Origin: Streptomyces roseofulvus
GTDB lineage: Bacteria; Actinomycetota; Actinomycetes; Streptomycetales; Streptomycetaceae
Reading direction: 5' to 3'
Length of the DNA stretch: 64,000 nt
NCBI RefSeq assembly: GCF_039534915.1
Contig: NZ_BAAAWE010000001.1
Span: 1,054,001 to 1,118,000 of the forward strand
Under the pieces are notes generated by a model that saw nothing but the letters and a program-made list of their open reading frames with translations, did not search any database and was not told where the DNA came from. Positions 34,531 through 42,369 of this stretch are shown piece after piece. The translations under genes were made by a program, and so were the position numbers. Each line of letters opens with the position of its first letter. Position 1 is the stretch's first letter.

Positions 34531-37086
34531 ATGAGCCGAGCCCCCGCACGCCGTCGTGGACCGCTGCGCCTCGTCGCCGCCGCCGCCGCGACCTGCGCGC
34601 TCACCGTCACCTCCGCCGCCCCGCCGGCGTCGGCGGAGGACAGCCGGCCGTACACGGAGACGTACCGGCCCCAGTTCCACTTCAGCCCCGCGAAGAACTG
34701 GATGAACGACCCCAACGGACTCGTCTGGTTCAAGGGCGAGTACCACCTCTTCTACCAGTACAACCCGAGCGGCGACACCTGGGGGAACATGTCCTGGGGC
34801 CACGCCGTCAGCAAGGACCTGGTGCACTGGCGGGAACTCCCCCTCGCCCTCCCGCACGACGACGAGGAGATGGTCTTCTCCGGCAGCGCCGTCGTCGACC
34901 ACGGCAACACCACGGGATTCGGGACCCCGGAGAACCCGGCGATGGTGGCCGTCTACACCAGCCACTCCAAGGACGACGGCAAGCAGGCCCAGTCCCTGGC
35001 GTACAGCACCGACCGCGGCCGCACCTGGACCAGGTACTCCGGCAACCCCGTGCTCGACATCGGCTCGAAGGAGTTCCGCGACCCCAAGGTCCAGTGGTAC
35101 GCGCCCACCAGGAGCTGGCTGATGACGGTCTCGCTCTCGACCGAGCACAAGGTCCGGTTCTACTCCTCCAAGGACCTCAAGACCTGGACCCACCTGAGCG
35201 ACTTCGGCCCGCGGAACGCGGTGGGGGGTGTCTGGGAGTGCCCGGACCTCTTCCCCCTGCCCGTCGACGGCGACCCCGGACGTACCAAGTGGGTGCTCGT
35301 CGTCAACCTCAACCCCGGGGGAATCGCGGGGGGTTCGGCCGCCCAGTATTTCGTGGGCGACTTCGACGGCACACGGTTCACGCCCGACGACGACGGCTCC
35401 TACACCCCGCCGCCCGGCGTGGTGGTGCAGGACTTCGAGGGGTCCGGCTACGGCACCTGGGGAACGACCGGCACCGCCTTCGGCGACGGGCCCGTTCCCG
35501 CGCCCGCGCCCGGGACGTCGGGGACGAGCGGCGCCGAAGGCAGGGGACTGGCCGACAGTTTCCACACCGGCGACCACGAGACCGGCACGCTCACCTCACC
35601 GCCGTTCACCGTCACCAGCCCTTACCTCAACTTCAAGGTGGGCGGCGGCCGCCACCCGCACGTCCCCGGTGCCGTCCCGGGCGACGCGCCCGCACCGCCG
35701 GGAGAGGTCCTCGCCGACTTCGAGCAGGACGGCTACGGCTCCTGGACGGCCACCGGCACCGCCTTCGGCGACGGGCCCGCGGCCGGCACCCTCCCCGGGC
35801 AGCACCCGGTGTCCGGACACGAGGGCTCCGGCCTCGTGAACACCTTCCTGGGCGGCGACGCCACCACCGGCACCCTCACCTCCCCCGACTTCACGATCAC
35901 CGCGAGGCACCTCAACCTCCTCGTCGGCGGCGGCAACCACCCCTCCGGGGCCGACGCGCCCACGGCCGTCCGGCTCGTCGTCGACGGCAGGATCGTCCGG
36001 AGCGCCACCGGCACCGACTCGGAAGAGCTCAACTGGGTCTCCTGGGACCTCGGCGACCTCGCGGGCCGCACCGCGCGCGTCGAGGTCGTCGACGAGAACA
36101 CCGGCGGCTGGGGCCACATCCTGCTCGACCAGGTGATGCTGTCGGACACCCCGGCACGGCCCCGCTCGACGGAGACCGCGGTCAACCTCCTCGTCGACGG
36201 GAAGGTCGTCGCCAGCGCGACCGGCGCGGACAGCGGAACCCTGGACTGGGCCTCCTTCGACCTCCGCGCCCACCAGGGCGAGCAGGCCGTCCTCCAGATC
36301 GTCGACATGAACAGGGCCGGCTGGGGCCATGTGATGGCCGACCACTTCGTCGCCGCCGACCGGCCGGCCACCTCGGCCGTCCAGCGGGCCGACTGGGTCG
36401 ACCACGGCAAGGACTACTACGCCGCCGTCTCCTGGGAGGACGCCCCGGACGGCAAGCGCCGCATGATCGGCTGGATGAACAACTGGCAGTACGGCAACGC
36501 CGTCCCGACCTCCCCCTGGCGCGGCGCGCAGAGCGTCCCGCGCGAGATGGCGCTGCGCACCGTGAACGGCCGGATCCGGCTCACGCAGCGGCCCGTGCCC
36601 GCCGTGGAGTCGCTCCACGGCCCGTCCGTCGGGGTGCGCGACCTCGGGATCGCGGAGGGCTCCGTGCCGCTGGCCGGCGGCCGGGCCGACGGCGCGGCGC
36701 TCGACATCCGGGCCACGTTCACCCTCGCCGACGCCGAGCGCTTCGGGTTCACGGTGCGGACGGGCGAGGGGCAGGAGACCGTCATCGGTTACGACCAGGA
36801 GACCGGGGAGCTGTACGTGGACCGGAGGCGTTCGGGCGCGGTCGACTTCCACGGCGACTTCCCCGGCGTCCAGCGCGCACCGCTGACGGCCAGCAACGGC
36901 AAGATCGAGCTCAGGATCCTGATCGACTGGTCGTCCGTCGAGGTGTTCGGCGGCGAGGGCGAAGCCGTGATCACGGACCAGATCTTCCCCAGCCCCGACA
37001 GCGACGGCATCCGGCTCTTCGCCGAAGGCGGCACCGCCCGCCTGGACAGCGCCAGGGTGTGGCAGATGCGGTCGTACCGCGACTGA
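34531..37086 (+). CDS. Secreted GH32 levanase/fructanase with nested inserted beta-sandwich modules
   Basis: An 851-residue exported glycoside hydrolase. Signal peptide about 1-35. The five-bladed GH32 propeller has all catalytic motifs: WMNDPNG (nucleophile D60), RDP (183-185, transition-state stabiliser) and WECP (acid/base E236). The propeller is interrupted at about 297-617. There one beta-sandwich-like module is split in two (298-380 and 546-612), and a second complete copy (393-539) sits inside it. The propeller resumes at WVDHGKDYYAAVSW, and a C-terminal GH32 sandwich follows (about 690-851, ending DSARVWQMRSYRD). It hydrolyses levan/inulin-type fructan outside the cell. The ATG follows AGGAG. 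It is controlled by the upstream paired operators. Confidence 0.93.
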   Translation: MSRAPARRRGPLRLVAAAAATCALTVTSAAPPASAEDSRPYTETYRPQFHFSPAKNWMNDPNGLVWFKGEYHLFYQYNPSGDTWGNMSWGHAVSKDLVHWRELPLALPHDDEEMVFSGSAVVDHGNTTGFGTPENPAMVAVYTSHSKDDGKQAQSLAYSTDRGRTWTRYSGNPVLDIGSKEFRDPKVQWYAPTRSWLMTVSLSTEHKVRFYSSKDLKTWTHLSDFGPRNAVGGVWECPDLFPLPVDGDPGRTKWVLVVNLNPGGIAGGSAAQYFVGDFDGTRFTPDDDGSYTPPPGVVVQDFEGSGYGTWGTTGTAFGDGPVPAPAPGTSGTSGAEGRGLADSFHTGDHETGTLTSPPFTVTSPYLNFKVGGGRHPHVPGAVPGDAPAPPGEVLADFEQDGYGSWTATGTAFGDGPAAGTLPGQHPVSGHEGSGLVNTFLGGDATTGTLTSPDFTITARHLNLLVGGGNHPSGADAPTAVRLVVDGRIVRSATGTDSEELNWVSWDLGDLAGRTARVEVVDENTGGWGHILLDQVMLSDTPARPRSTETAVNLLVDGKVVASATGADSGTLDWASFDLRAHQGEQAVLQIVDMNRAGWGHVMADHFVAADRPATSAVQRADWVDHGKDYYAAVSWEDAPDGKRRMIGWMNNWQYGNAVPTSPWRGAQSVPREMALRTVNGRIRLTQRPVPAVESLHGPSVGVRDLGIAEGSVPLAGGRADGAALDIRATFTLADAERFGFTVRTGEGQETVIGYDQETGELYVDRRRSGAVDFHGDFPGVQRAPLTASNGKIELRILIDWSSVEVFGGEGEAVITDQIFPSPDSDGIRLFAEGGTARLDSARVWQMRSYRD

Positions 37087-37102
37087 CCCCCGTTCCGCCT
37101 TG

Positions 37103-37152
37103 CCGGCGTGGCGCCGGCGCCGGCACCGACGCCGGTGCCGGCGCCACGCCGG
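37103..37152 (+). terminator. Long hairpin terminator after the levanase
   Basis: Arms starting CCGGCGTGGC and ending GCCACGCCGG pair over 20 bp if a 6-base GCCGGC duplication in the left arm is bulged out. The loop is ACGC. It lies 17 bases after the levanase stop. Confidence 0.82.
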
Positions 37153-37562
37153 TTCCGGCTCCGACGGCAGAAAGGGGACCGACCTGCTCACCTGAGGTCA
37201 CTCCCAAGGACGTCGTGGTGACGCCTCCTTCCGCCGTCCACCCTGACGGCGGCGGAGCCGCGGCCGGTGGCCGGGTGGCGGCGAGGCCGAGGAGCGGAAC
37301 CGCCGCGAGCAGCAGCCACGGGGCAGCCGCGCGAGCACGCCCTCATCACCCTCCACACCCTCCACATCCACCGGGCACACCCCGCATGAGCACCGACTCC
37401 CTCGGCCGCGACCTCCTCGCCCGCCTGGGCCACGGCGCCCTGCGCAACGCCGTCCAGCGTCTGCCCACCACCGTCCTCGTCCTGGCAATCGCTCGGCTTC
37501 CTCGGTCTGCCGGAGCCGCCGCTGCCCGCTCCCTGCGCACCGTTCCGTAGGATCCCCTGGTG
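37153..37562. other. Gene-poor stretch, nothing firmly recognised
   Basis: 410 bp without a supportable gene. A plus-strand frame from an ATG at 37386 to 37550 (54 codons, MSTDSLGRDLLARLGHGAL...) lacks a ribosome binding site and any recognisable family. It could be a decayed fragment. Otherwise the sequence is GC-rich and featureless. Confidence 0.35.
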
Positions 37563-37811
37563 ATGTCCCGTTCTCTCTTCACCTCGCGCCGCCGCACCGC
37601 CGTCGTGCTCACGGTGACAGCCGCTGTCGTCGCGTTCGGGTCCTGGGCGCTCTGGCCGGTCCAGGATTCGGCGTGCGTCGTGTACTCCGGGTCCTACGTC
37701 CCCGCGAACGCCTCGCAGGCCGAAATCGACGCCGCCGTACGGGAGTCGTACGACAAGGCCGTCGCCGCCGGCGCGTGCGGCCCCAAGCGGCCGCGCTTCT
37801 CCTCCTGGTAG
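37563..37811 (+). CDS. Small membrane-anchored protein, unknown function
   Basis: An 82-residue protein (or 83 if the adjacent GTG is used). One TM/signal-anchor helix near the N-terminus (TAVVLTVTAAVVAFGSWALW, about 12-31) is followed by an external tail with two Cys (SACVVYSG and AGACGPK), which could form a disulfide. The pattern of a short exported tail with SGSYVPANASQAEIDAAVRESYDKAVAAG looks like a small secreted or anchored protein typical of actinobacteria. No family name is offered. There is no good ribosome binding site; a TAGGAT hexamer seven bases before the GTG would fit a leaderless message (inference). Confidence 0.6.
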   Translation: MSRSLFTSRRRTAVVLTVTAAVVAFGSWALWPVQDSACVVYSGSYVPANASQAEIDAAVRESYDKAVAAGACGPKRPRFSSW

Positions 37812-37886
37812 CGGTGAGGCCCGTCCGGTCGTCACCGTGGGCCGGCGGGACGTCTCCTCGCCCGCCGTTCGGTCGGACGGCCCCGG

Positions 37887-38279
37887 TCAGTCCACCGGGA
37901 GGGCCCGGCGGGCGGCGACACGGTCCTGGGAGGCCAGGACCGTGTCCGCGTACCGGGCGGCCCAGGTGCCCATCGCGCGGATGGGCACCAGCAGGGCGAA
38001 GCCGGCCTCGGTGAGGGTGTAGTCGACGCGGGGCGGCGCTTCGGAGTACCGGCGTCGCTCCACCAGGCCGTTGTACTCCAGCCGTCGCAGGGCGTCGTTG
38101 AGCACCTTGGGGCCGATGCCGCCGATCCGGTCCAGCAGGGCGCGTGGGCGCATCGGACCGTTCTCGCCGAGGACGAACACCACGACGCTGTCCCACCGGT
38201 TCGCCAGCACTTCGAAGGCGACGCGGGCCCGGCAGTCCGCCGCGAACACGTCGCCCCCCAGCTCCTCGTGCTCTCCCAT
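37887..38279 (-). CDS. HxlR-family winged-helix regulator
   Basis: A 130-residue regulator. The HxlR domain spans about 15-105: CRARVAFEVLANRWDSVVVFVLGENGPMRPRALLDRI, then GIGPKVLNDALRRLEYNGLVERRRYSEAPPRVDYTLTEAG (recognition helix and wing). It is divergent from the NADP-dependent reductase gene with about 100 bp between, the usual set-up in which an HxlR protein controls a redox enzyme. No conserved Cys near the N-terminus other than C16, which could be a redox sensor as in some HxlR proteins (inference). Confidence 0.9.
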   Translation of the reverse strand: MGEHEELGGDVFAADCRARVAFEVLANRWDSVVVFVLGENGPMRPRALLDRIGGIGPKVLNDALRRLEYNGLVERRRYSEAPPRVDYTLTEAGFALLVPIRAMGTWAARYADTVLASQDRVAARRALPVD

Positions 38280-38304
38280 GCGTCCATCCTGCCCGGTCGA
38301 CGCA

Positions 38305-38316
38305 CACCATGTGGTG
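38305..38316. promoter_or_regulatory. Inverted repeat CACCA-TG-TGGTG in the HxlR/reductase divergent region
   Basis: Perfect 5-bp arms around a 2-bp centre. Imperfect symmetry continues outward (TCGAC...GTATCGA). It lies 26 bp upstream of the HxlR start and about 66 bp upstream of the reductase start, a good position for an HxlR operator. Its assignment to HxlR is inference. Confidence 0.45.
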
Positions 38317-38382
38317 CGTATCGACTCCCCTAGCGTCCACGGCATGACGTCCCACGACACGAACACATCGGGGAGCAGGAGC

Positions 38383-39048
38383 ATGCGCATCTGGATTCTC
38401 GGCACGGGATCCATGGCGACGGCCCTGGGCGGCGCCTGGGTACGGGCCGGGCACCAGGTCCTGGTCGGCGGCAGGGACACGCGGGCCGCGGCGGCGACAG
38501 CGGCCCGGATCGGAGCCACCGGACACGGCAGCCTCGCCGAGGCGGCGGCACACGGCGAGGCCGTCCTGATGGCACTGCCGGCGGACGCCGCGCCTCGGTC
38601 GGCCCAGGAACTCGCCCCGCTCCTGGCCGGACGGACGCTGCTGGACTGCACGGTACCCATGGCGCCCGGCCCGTACGGGCCCTCGCTGACCACCGCCGGA
38701 GGCACCGACTCCGTCGCCATCCGCATCGCCACCGCCGCACCGGACGCCCATGTCGCCAAGGTCTTCGGCATCTGCCACGAGAGCATCTGGACCCTCCCGC
38801 AGCCCTCGTTCGAAGGCGCGCCGCTCGCCGTGCCGTTCTGCGCCGACTCCGCTGCCGCGACCGACCTGACGACGCGGCTCATCACCTCCATGGGCTGCAC
38901 CCCCCTGCCCTGCGGCGGACTGTCCCGCGCCGCTCTGCTGGAGGCGACCGCGGTCCTCGCCATCGGCGTGTGGTGGTCCGGCGGCGAGGCACGCCATGCC
39001 TTCCCCGCTCCCGCGCTGGCCCCCGGCGCGGTCGACGACGAACCCTGA
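38383..39048 (+). CDS. NADP(H)/F420-dependent reductase-like Rossmann protein
   Basis: A 221-residue protein of the NADP_F420 oxidoreductase type. The N-terminal MRIWILGTGSMATALGGAWVRAGHQVLVGGRD has the GxGxMA motif and a phosphate-binding GGRD end typical of NADPH users. VLMALPADAAP and LLDCTVPMAPGPYG follow, as in this family, and then AKVFGICHESIW. The substrate (F420 or a small metabolite) is uncertain. An in-frame ATG 13 codons upstream is possible; the chosen one has GCAGGAGC. Divergent from the HxlR gene. Confidence 0.82.
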   Translation: MRIWILGTGSMATALGGAWVRAGHQVLVGGRDTRAAAATAARIGATGHGSLAEAAAHGEAVLMALPADAAPRSAQELAPLLAGRTLLDCTVPMAPGPYGPSLTTAGGTDSVAIRIATAAPDAHVAKVFGICHESIWTLPQPSFEGAPLAVPFCADSAAATDLTTRLITSMGCTPLPCGGLSRAALLEATAVLAIGVWWSGGEARHAFPAPALAPGAVDDEP

Positions 39049-39509
39049 GCGCCCCCGGCCCCGTCGGTGCCCTGACGACAGAGGCCGGCCCCGAGGATCC
39101 GCGCCGACATCTCCGGCGCGTGGAGCGCCCAGCGTCTGCCCGCGGAACGCCGCGAGGGGGCACGCCGCAGACGCCGTGGAAGTCCCGTAGGCCCGGCCGG
39201 ACGCGGCGGCGTGTCGGAAAGCACGCTGGGCGACGCCGAGTTGCACCGGCACATCCTGGTGCCAGGCAGCCGACGGAGACGCGGTGCGCGGCGGCGCGAG
39301 GGTGCGGACGCCGTCCGAGAAGCCGGCCGTGAAGTCCCTCCACGCTTGAGGGCCCGGGGCCAAGACCGCCGCCGACGAGGCAGGTGCCCTCGCGATCGCC
39401 GCCGGCGGTCACCCTCGGACCGGACTCGTCATCCCGCACCGCCGACAGCACGACCAGGGGCGCCGTCTCGGCCGTGCCGTGCTCGCGGCGGCGCGGTCTC
39501 GGACGAGAT
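39049..39509. other. Non-coding or decayed stretch
   Basis: 461 bp with no supportable gene. Frames are open on the minus strand by GC bias only. Codon choice and protein content there (runs of Arg, Gly, Pro) look non-coding. No repeats or hairpins stood out. Confidence 0.4.
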
Positions 39510-39944
39510 TCAGTCGAGGCAGAACTCGTTGCCCTCGGGGTCCTGCATCACGATGCAGGACTCGTTCTCTCCGTCGGCAAGCATCGTCCGCACATGCGTC
39601 GCGCCGAGCGCGACGAGCCGTGCGCATTCGGCCTCGAGCGTGGACAGGCGCTCGTCCCCCACGAGTCCGAGGCCGGCCCGGACGTCGATGTGCACGCGGT
39701 TCTTGACCACCTTGCCCTCGGGAACCCGCTGGAAGAGCACGCGGGGCCCGACGCCCGACGGATCGCTGCACCCGAAGTAGACGACCTTCTCCTCGGCCGG
39801 CAGCGAGCGGTCGTACTCCTCCCAGGTGGCGAAGCCCTCCGGGACCGGAGGCACGACGTACCCGAGGACCTCGCACCAGAACGCCGCGAGGCGCATGGGG
39901 TCCGCGCAGTCGATGGTCACCTGGATCTTCTTGATCGTTGACAT
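39510..39944 (-). CDS. VOC-superfamily (glyoxalase-like) protein
   Basis: A 144-residue protein with two beta-alpha-beta-beta-beta halves. The first is IKKIQVTIDCADPMRLAAFWCEVLGY; the second NRVHIDVRAGLGLVGDE ... GATHVRTMLADGENESCIVMQDPEGNEFCL ends with the EGNEFCL signature (metal-binding Glu). It belongs to the glyoxalase/bleomycin-resistance/dioxygenase superfamily; the reaction cannot be inferred. The ATG has no good ribosome binding site, but a TATCGT hexamer nine bases upstream hints at a very short leader. Confidence 0.88.
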   Translation of the reverse strand: MSTIKKIQVTIDCADPMRLAAFWCEVLGYVVPPVPEGFATWEEYDRSLPAEEKVVYFGCSDPSGVGPRVLFQRVPEGKVVKNRVHIDVRAGLGLVGDERLSTLEAECARLVALGATHVRTMLADGENESCIVMQDPEGNEFCLD

Positions 39945-40001
39945 CGGCGCACGATAGCAGGGCTCCTGTCCATCACCCCAGGTGGGAGGGAAAGCGGCGG
40001 G

Positions 40002-40262
40002 CTACGGGGCGAGTTCGTAGTCGACCCAGACGCGGTGGGTGCCGTCCGGGTCGACCGCGAGCCCGCCCGTCCCGGTGATCCCGGTCATCGCGCCCGTCCC
40101 ACTGGCCGGCACGATGACGCCCGCTCGGCCGTGGAGCGTCCCTTCGAAGGACTCCCTCGCGACATACGTCCCGGTGCCGGTGGACTGGTCGGACGCCGCG
40201 GTGAACAAGGTGACGGAACGCCCGACGACCTCGCCCCCGTACCGCTTCTCCAGCGTGGCCAC
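40002..40262 (-). pseudogene. DUF3224 fragment, truncated and internally deleted
   Basis: About 86 codons match the second half of DUF3224 proteins: GTGTYVARESFEGTLHGRAG, then directly VIVPASGTGAMTGITGTGGLAVDPDGTHRVWVDYEL. Family members have roughly 15 more residues (a FxxxHxG-like strand) between GRAG and the VPGSGTG motif, and an N-terminal half that is missing here. The only start available is a GTG with a poor upstream site. I read it as a degraded gene. Confidence 0.6.
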
Positions 40263-40382
40263 CCCGACGGGCAGCGCTGTCGGGGTGGTGGGACGGGAAG
40301 CGGCTCCGGAGTGAATGCGGCGACTTCGAACGTTCGGCACGACGGCCGACCGGCGACGGCCGAAACGTGTCAGGATCCTCGC

Positions 40383-40799
40383 ATGGAGATCCGTCGTGTC
40401 ACTGAGGTCGAGGCGGTCGACGCCGCTGGGCATCTCTTCGACACCACCCCAGGGCGGAAGGCCACGGAACGGTTTCTGACGGACGAGCGCCACCACCTCC
40501 TGATCGCCTACGTGGACGACGTCCCGGCGGGGATGGTCACCGGCGTCGAGATGACCCATCCGGACAAGGGCACCGAGATGTTCCTGTACGAGCTGGGCGT
40601 GGACGAGTCGTTCCGTGGGCGCGGCGTCGGCCGGGCGCTGGTGTCGGCGCTCGCGGACCTGTTCCGTGCGCGGGGCTGCTACGGCTTGTGGACGATCACG
40701 GACGAGGAGAACGCGGCGGCGCTGGCGACGTACCGCCGCGCCGGTGGCGCCCCGGAAGCGGGCCAGGTGGTCCTCACCTGGACATTCGATCGGCGGTAG
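40383..40799 (+). CDS. GNAT acetyltransferase, AAC(3)-I-like
   Basis: A 138-residue acetyl-CoA-dependent N-acetyltransferase. Motif A is FLYELGVDESFRGRGVGRALVSAL (acetyl-CoA pyrophosphate loop RGRGVG at about 78-83); motif B is GLWTITDEENAAALATYRRAG. The order YELxVDExxRGxGVG with TxxxNxAALxTYRRxGG resembles AAC(3)-I and related small GNATs. An aminoglycoside substrate would be a guess. The ATG at 40383 begins the conserved MEIRRVTEVE. Plus strand, about 100 bp before the next GNAT gene. Confidence 0.86.
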   Translation: MEIRRVTEVEAVDAAGHLFDTTPGRKATERFLTDERHHLLIAYVDDVPAGMVTGVEMTHPDKGTEMFLYELGVDESFRGRGVGRALVSALADLFRARGCYGLWTITDEENAAALATYRRAGGAPEAGQVVLTWTFDRR

Positions 40800-40872
40800 A
40801 CCGGCGCGGGAGGAGTACGCCGACTCCCCCCGCACGCGCGGCGGCTGGACGCGAGGACGTCCAGGCCCATTG

Positions 40873-40886
40873 TGGGAGCGCTCCCA
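40873..40886. promoter_or_regulatory. Exact CebR-type operator TGGGAGCGCTCCCA
   Basis: A perfect 14-bp palindrome identical to the CebR binding site known from cellobiose/cellulose-utilisation genes of Streptomyces (TGGGAGCGCTCCCA). It sits between the two GNAT genes, ending 19 bp before the ATG of the second. Binding there would block transcription or initiation. No ceb transporter or beta-glucosidase gene is in the window. Confidence 0.8.
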
Positions 40887-40905
40887 GCCTGCAAGGATCA
40901 CCCGG

Positions 40906-41541
40906 ATGACGACGACCGCCTTCATCCGCCGCTACCGCCCCTCGGACCGCGCTCGACTCGCCGACATCTGCGTCAGGACGGCTCACGAAGGCGGAGACTC
41001 CTCGGGCCTCTACCCGGACCCCGAGCTGATGCCCGTGATCTTCGCCTACCCCTACGTGGAACTGGAACCGGACTTCGCCTTCGTCCTGGACGACGGCACG
41101 GGGCGGGCCGTCGGCTACGTTCTCGGGGCGCCGGACACCGCGGGATTCGCCGCCCGGTTCCGCGAGGAATGGCTCCCGAAGGTGGCGGAACGGTTCCCGG
41201 CCCCTGCCGGGGCGCCGACCACGCCCGCCGAGTCGATGGCGGTCCTGCTGCACACCCCGGAGCGCATGGTCCTCAGCGAACTGTCCGGATATCCCGCGCA
41301 CCTGCACATCGACCTGCTGCCGCCCTGGCAGGGCAAGGGGTACGGCCGCGCGCTCATGCACACCCTCCTCGCGGCGCTGCATGAGCGCGGGGTGGCCGCC
41401 GTGCACCTGTGCATGGTGCGGACGAACACCCCGGCCCGGGCCTTCTACGACCGCCTGGGATTCACGCAACTCGACGTACCCGACCCCGGCCCCGTCTGGT
41501 ACCTGGGCCGCCCGACGACCCAGGCGCCGACGGGCTCCTGA
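40906..41541 (+). CDS. GNAT acetyltransferase (OGA C-terminal-like group), behind a CebR-type box
   Basis: A 211-residue GNAT protein: RRYRPSDRARLADICVRTA (N-terminal strand/helix), FVLDDGTGRAVGYVLG, then motif A LHIDLLPPWQGKGYGRALMHTLLAAL with the acetyl-CoA loop QGKGYG and motif B AVHLCMVRTNTPARAFYDRLGF. This layout, with a long insert EEWLPKVAERFPAP, matches the GNATs related to the C-terminal domain of O-GlcNAcase-type proteins. The substrate is unknown. The exact CebR palindrome just upstream suggests control by cellobiose or cello-oligosaccharides (inference). The start follows CAAGGAT. Confidence 0.87.
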   Translation: MTTTAFIRRYRPSDRARLADICVRTAHEGGDSSGLYPDPELMPVIFAYPYVELEPDFAFVLDDGTGRAVGYVLGAPDTAGFAARFREEWLPKVAERFPAPAGAPTTPAESMAVLLHTPERMVLSELSGYPAHLHIDLLPPWQGKGYGRALMHTLLAALHERGVAAVHLCMVRTNTPARAFYDRLGFTQLDVPDPGPVWYLGRPTTQAPTGS

Positions 41542-42369
41542 GGTCGCACGCCCCCGGGCGGCGATGAGGGTCGGGCCGGGGCGTCTTCCTCCAGCCGCTC
41601 CCGCCCCGGGCCGAAGAGACCGGCGGTGTCGGACGAGGGGGTGACCATGTACCGGTACTCCGGGATGGTCAACGGCAGCGTGCAGAACGCGTACGAGACC
41701 CACTACCAGGGTTCCGGCATGACGCTCAGCATCCCCTGCTGACAGCCGCGGGCGGCGGGCCGACACCGACCACACGGGCCCTCCGTCGCGCCGGCGACGC
41801 TTCCCGTGCCGCCGTTCCTGCCGACCTCCAGCGAGGACCCTGCACGACCGGGTGCCGGGCCCTCGCTGGTTCAGCCAGAGATGGCCCCCCACCCTGCACA
41901 GCCCAGACCCACGGCAGGCTGAGCCTGTCCCTCTGATGTGGTGACAACCACGGTCTGGACCACACCGTTCCAGAGCCTGCGCTCCGTGTCGCATGAATGA
42001 CGCGGGGGCAAAGAGGCGCGGCAAGGCCGGAGTGCTGAGGACCGGGTCGCCACCAGGAGAGCGGCGCGGGACAGTCCGCCGCAAGGCAGAGGGTTGCAGC
42101 CATCGACATGCGATGAGTTCCGCCGTCAGGCCGGTCGCGGCGGAATGTCGGCGCAGAACGGCACGGCGCAGGGTTGCGCCTTCGAACGCGGACCACGGCA
42201 GGGTCCGGCGGGGGAAGGAGCATGCGCGAGCCCCTTGGAAACCAGCGAGGTTCAGCACGTTCGCGGGATGTGGCGCAGCGCACATCCGGGACCTGTCAGG
42301 ATGCACGATGGCGTCTTGTCAGGGGGGTGTCACCGGCGCGGAAGCCGGTGCTTCACCCAGGAGGCAGAG
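41542..42369. other. Long gene-poor stretch, probably decayed
   Basis: 828 bp without a convincing gene. A 31-codon plus-strand frame at 41647-41742 (MYRYSGMVNGSVQNAYE...) has coding-like residue content but no family. Just before the next gene, a hairpin (CACCGGC/GCCGGTG, about 42331-42350) stands between 42300 and the ribosome binding site. Other open frames have non-coding composition. Confidence 0.35.

Noticed and set aside
37386..37550. 54-codon frame after the levanase as a gene.
   Set aside because: No ribosome binding site, no recognisable family.
40383..40799. Calling the first GNAT an aminoglycoside resistance gene.
   Set aside because: Similarity to AAC(3)-I is only at the level of general GNAT motifs. 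No resistance context.
41647..41742. 31-codon frame MYRYSGMVNG... as a real small gene.
   Set aside because: Coding-like composition but no ribosome binding site, no family and no conserved neighbour. Left as part of a gene-poor stretch.
42290..42320. ECF41-type promoter (TGTCA...CGTC) before the NDH-like gene.
   Set aside because: TGTCAGG and CGTC are present but the spacer is only about 11 bases, too short for the known consensus.
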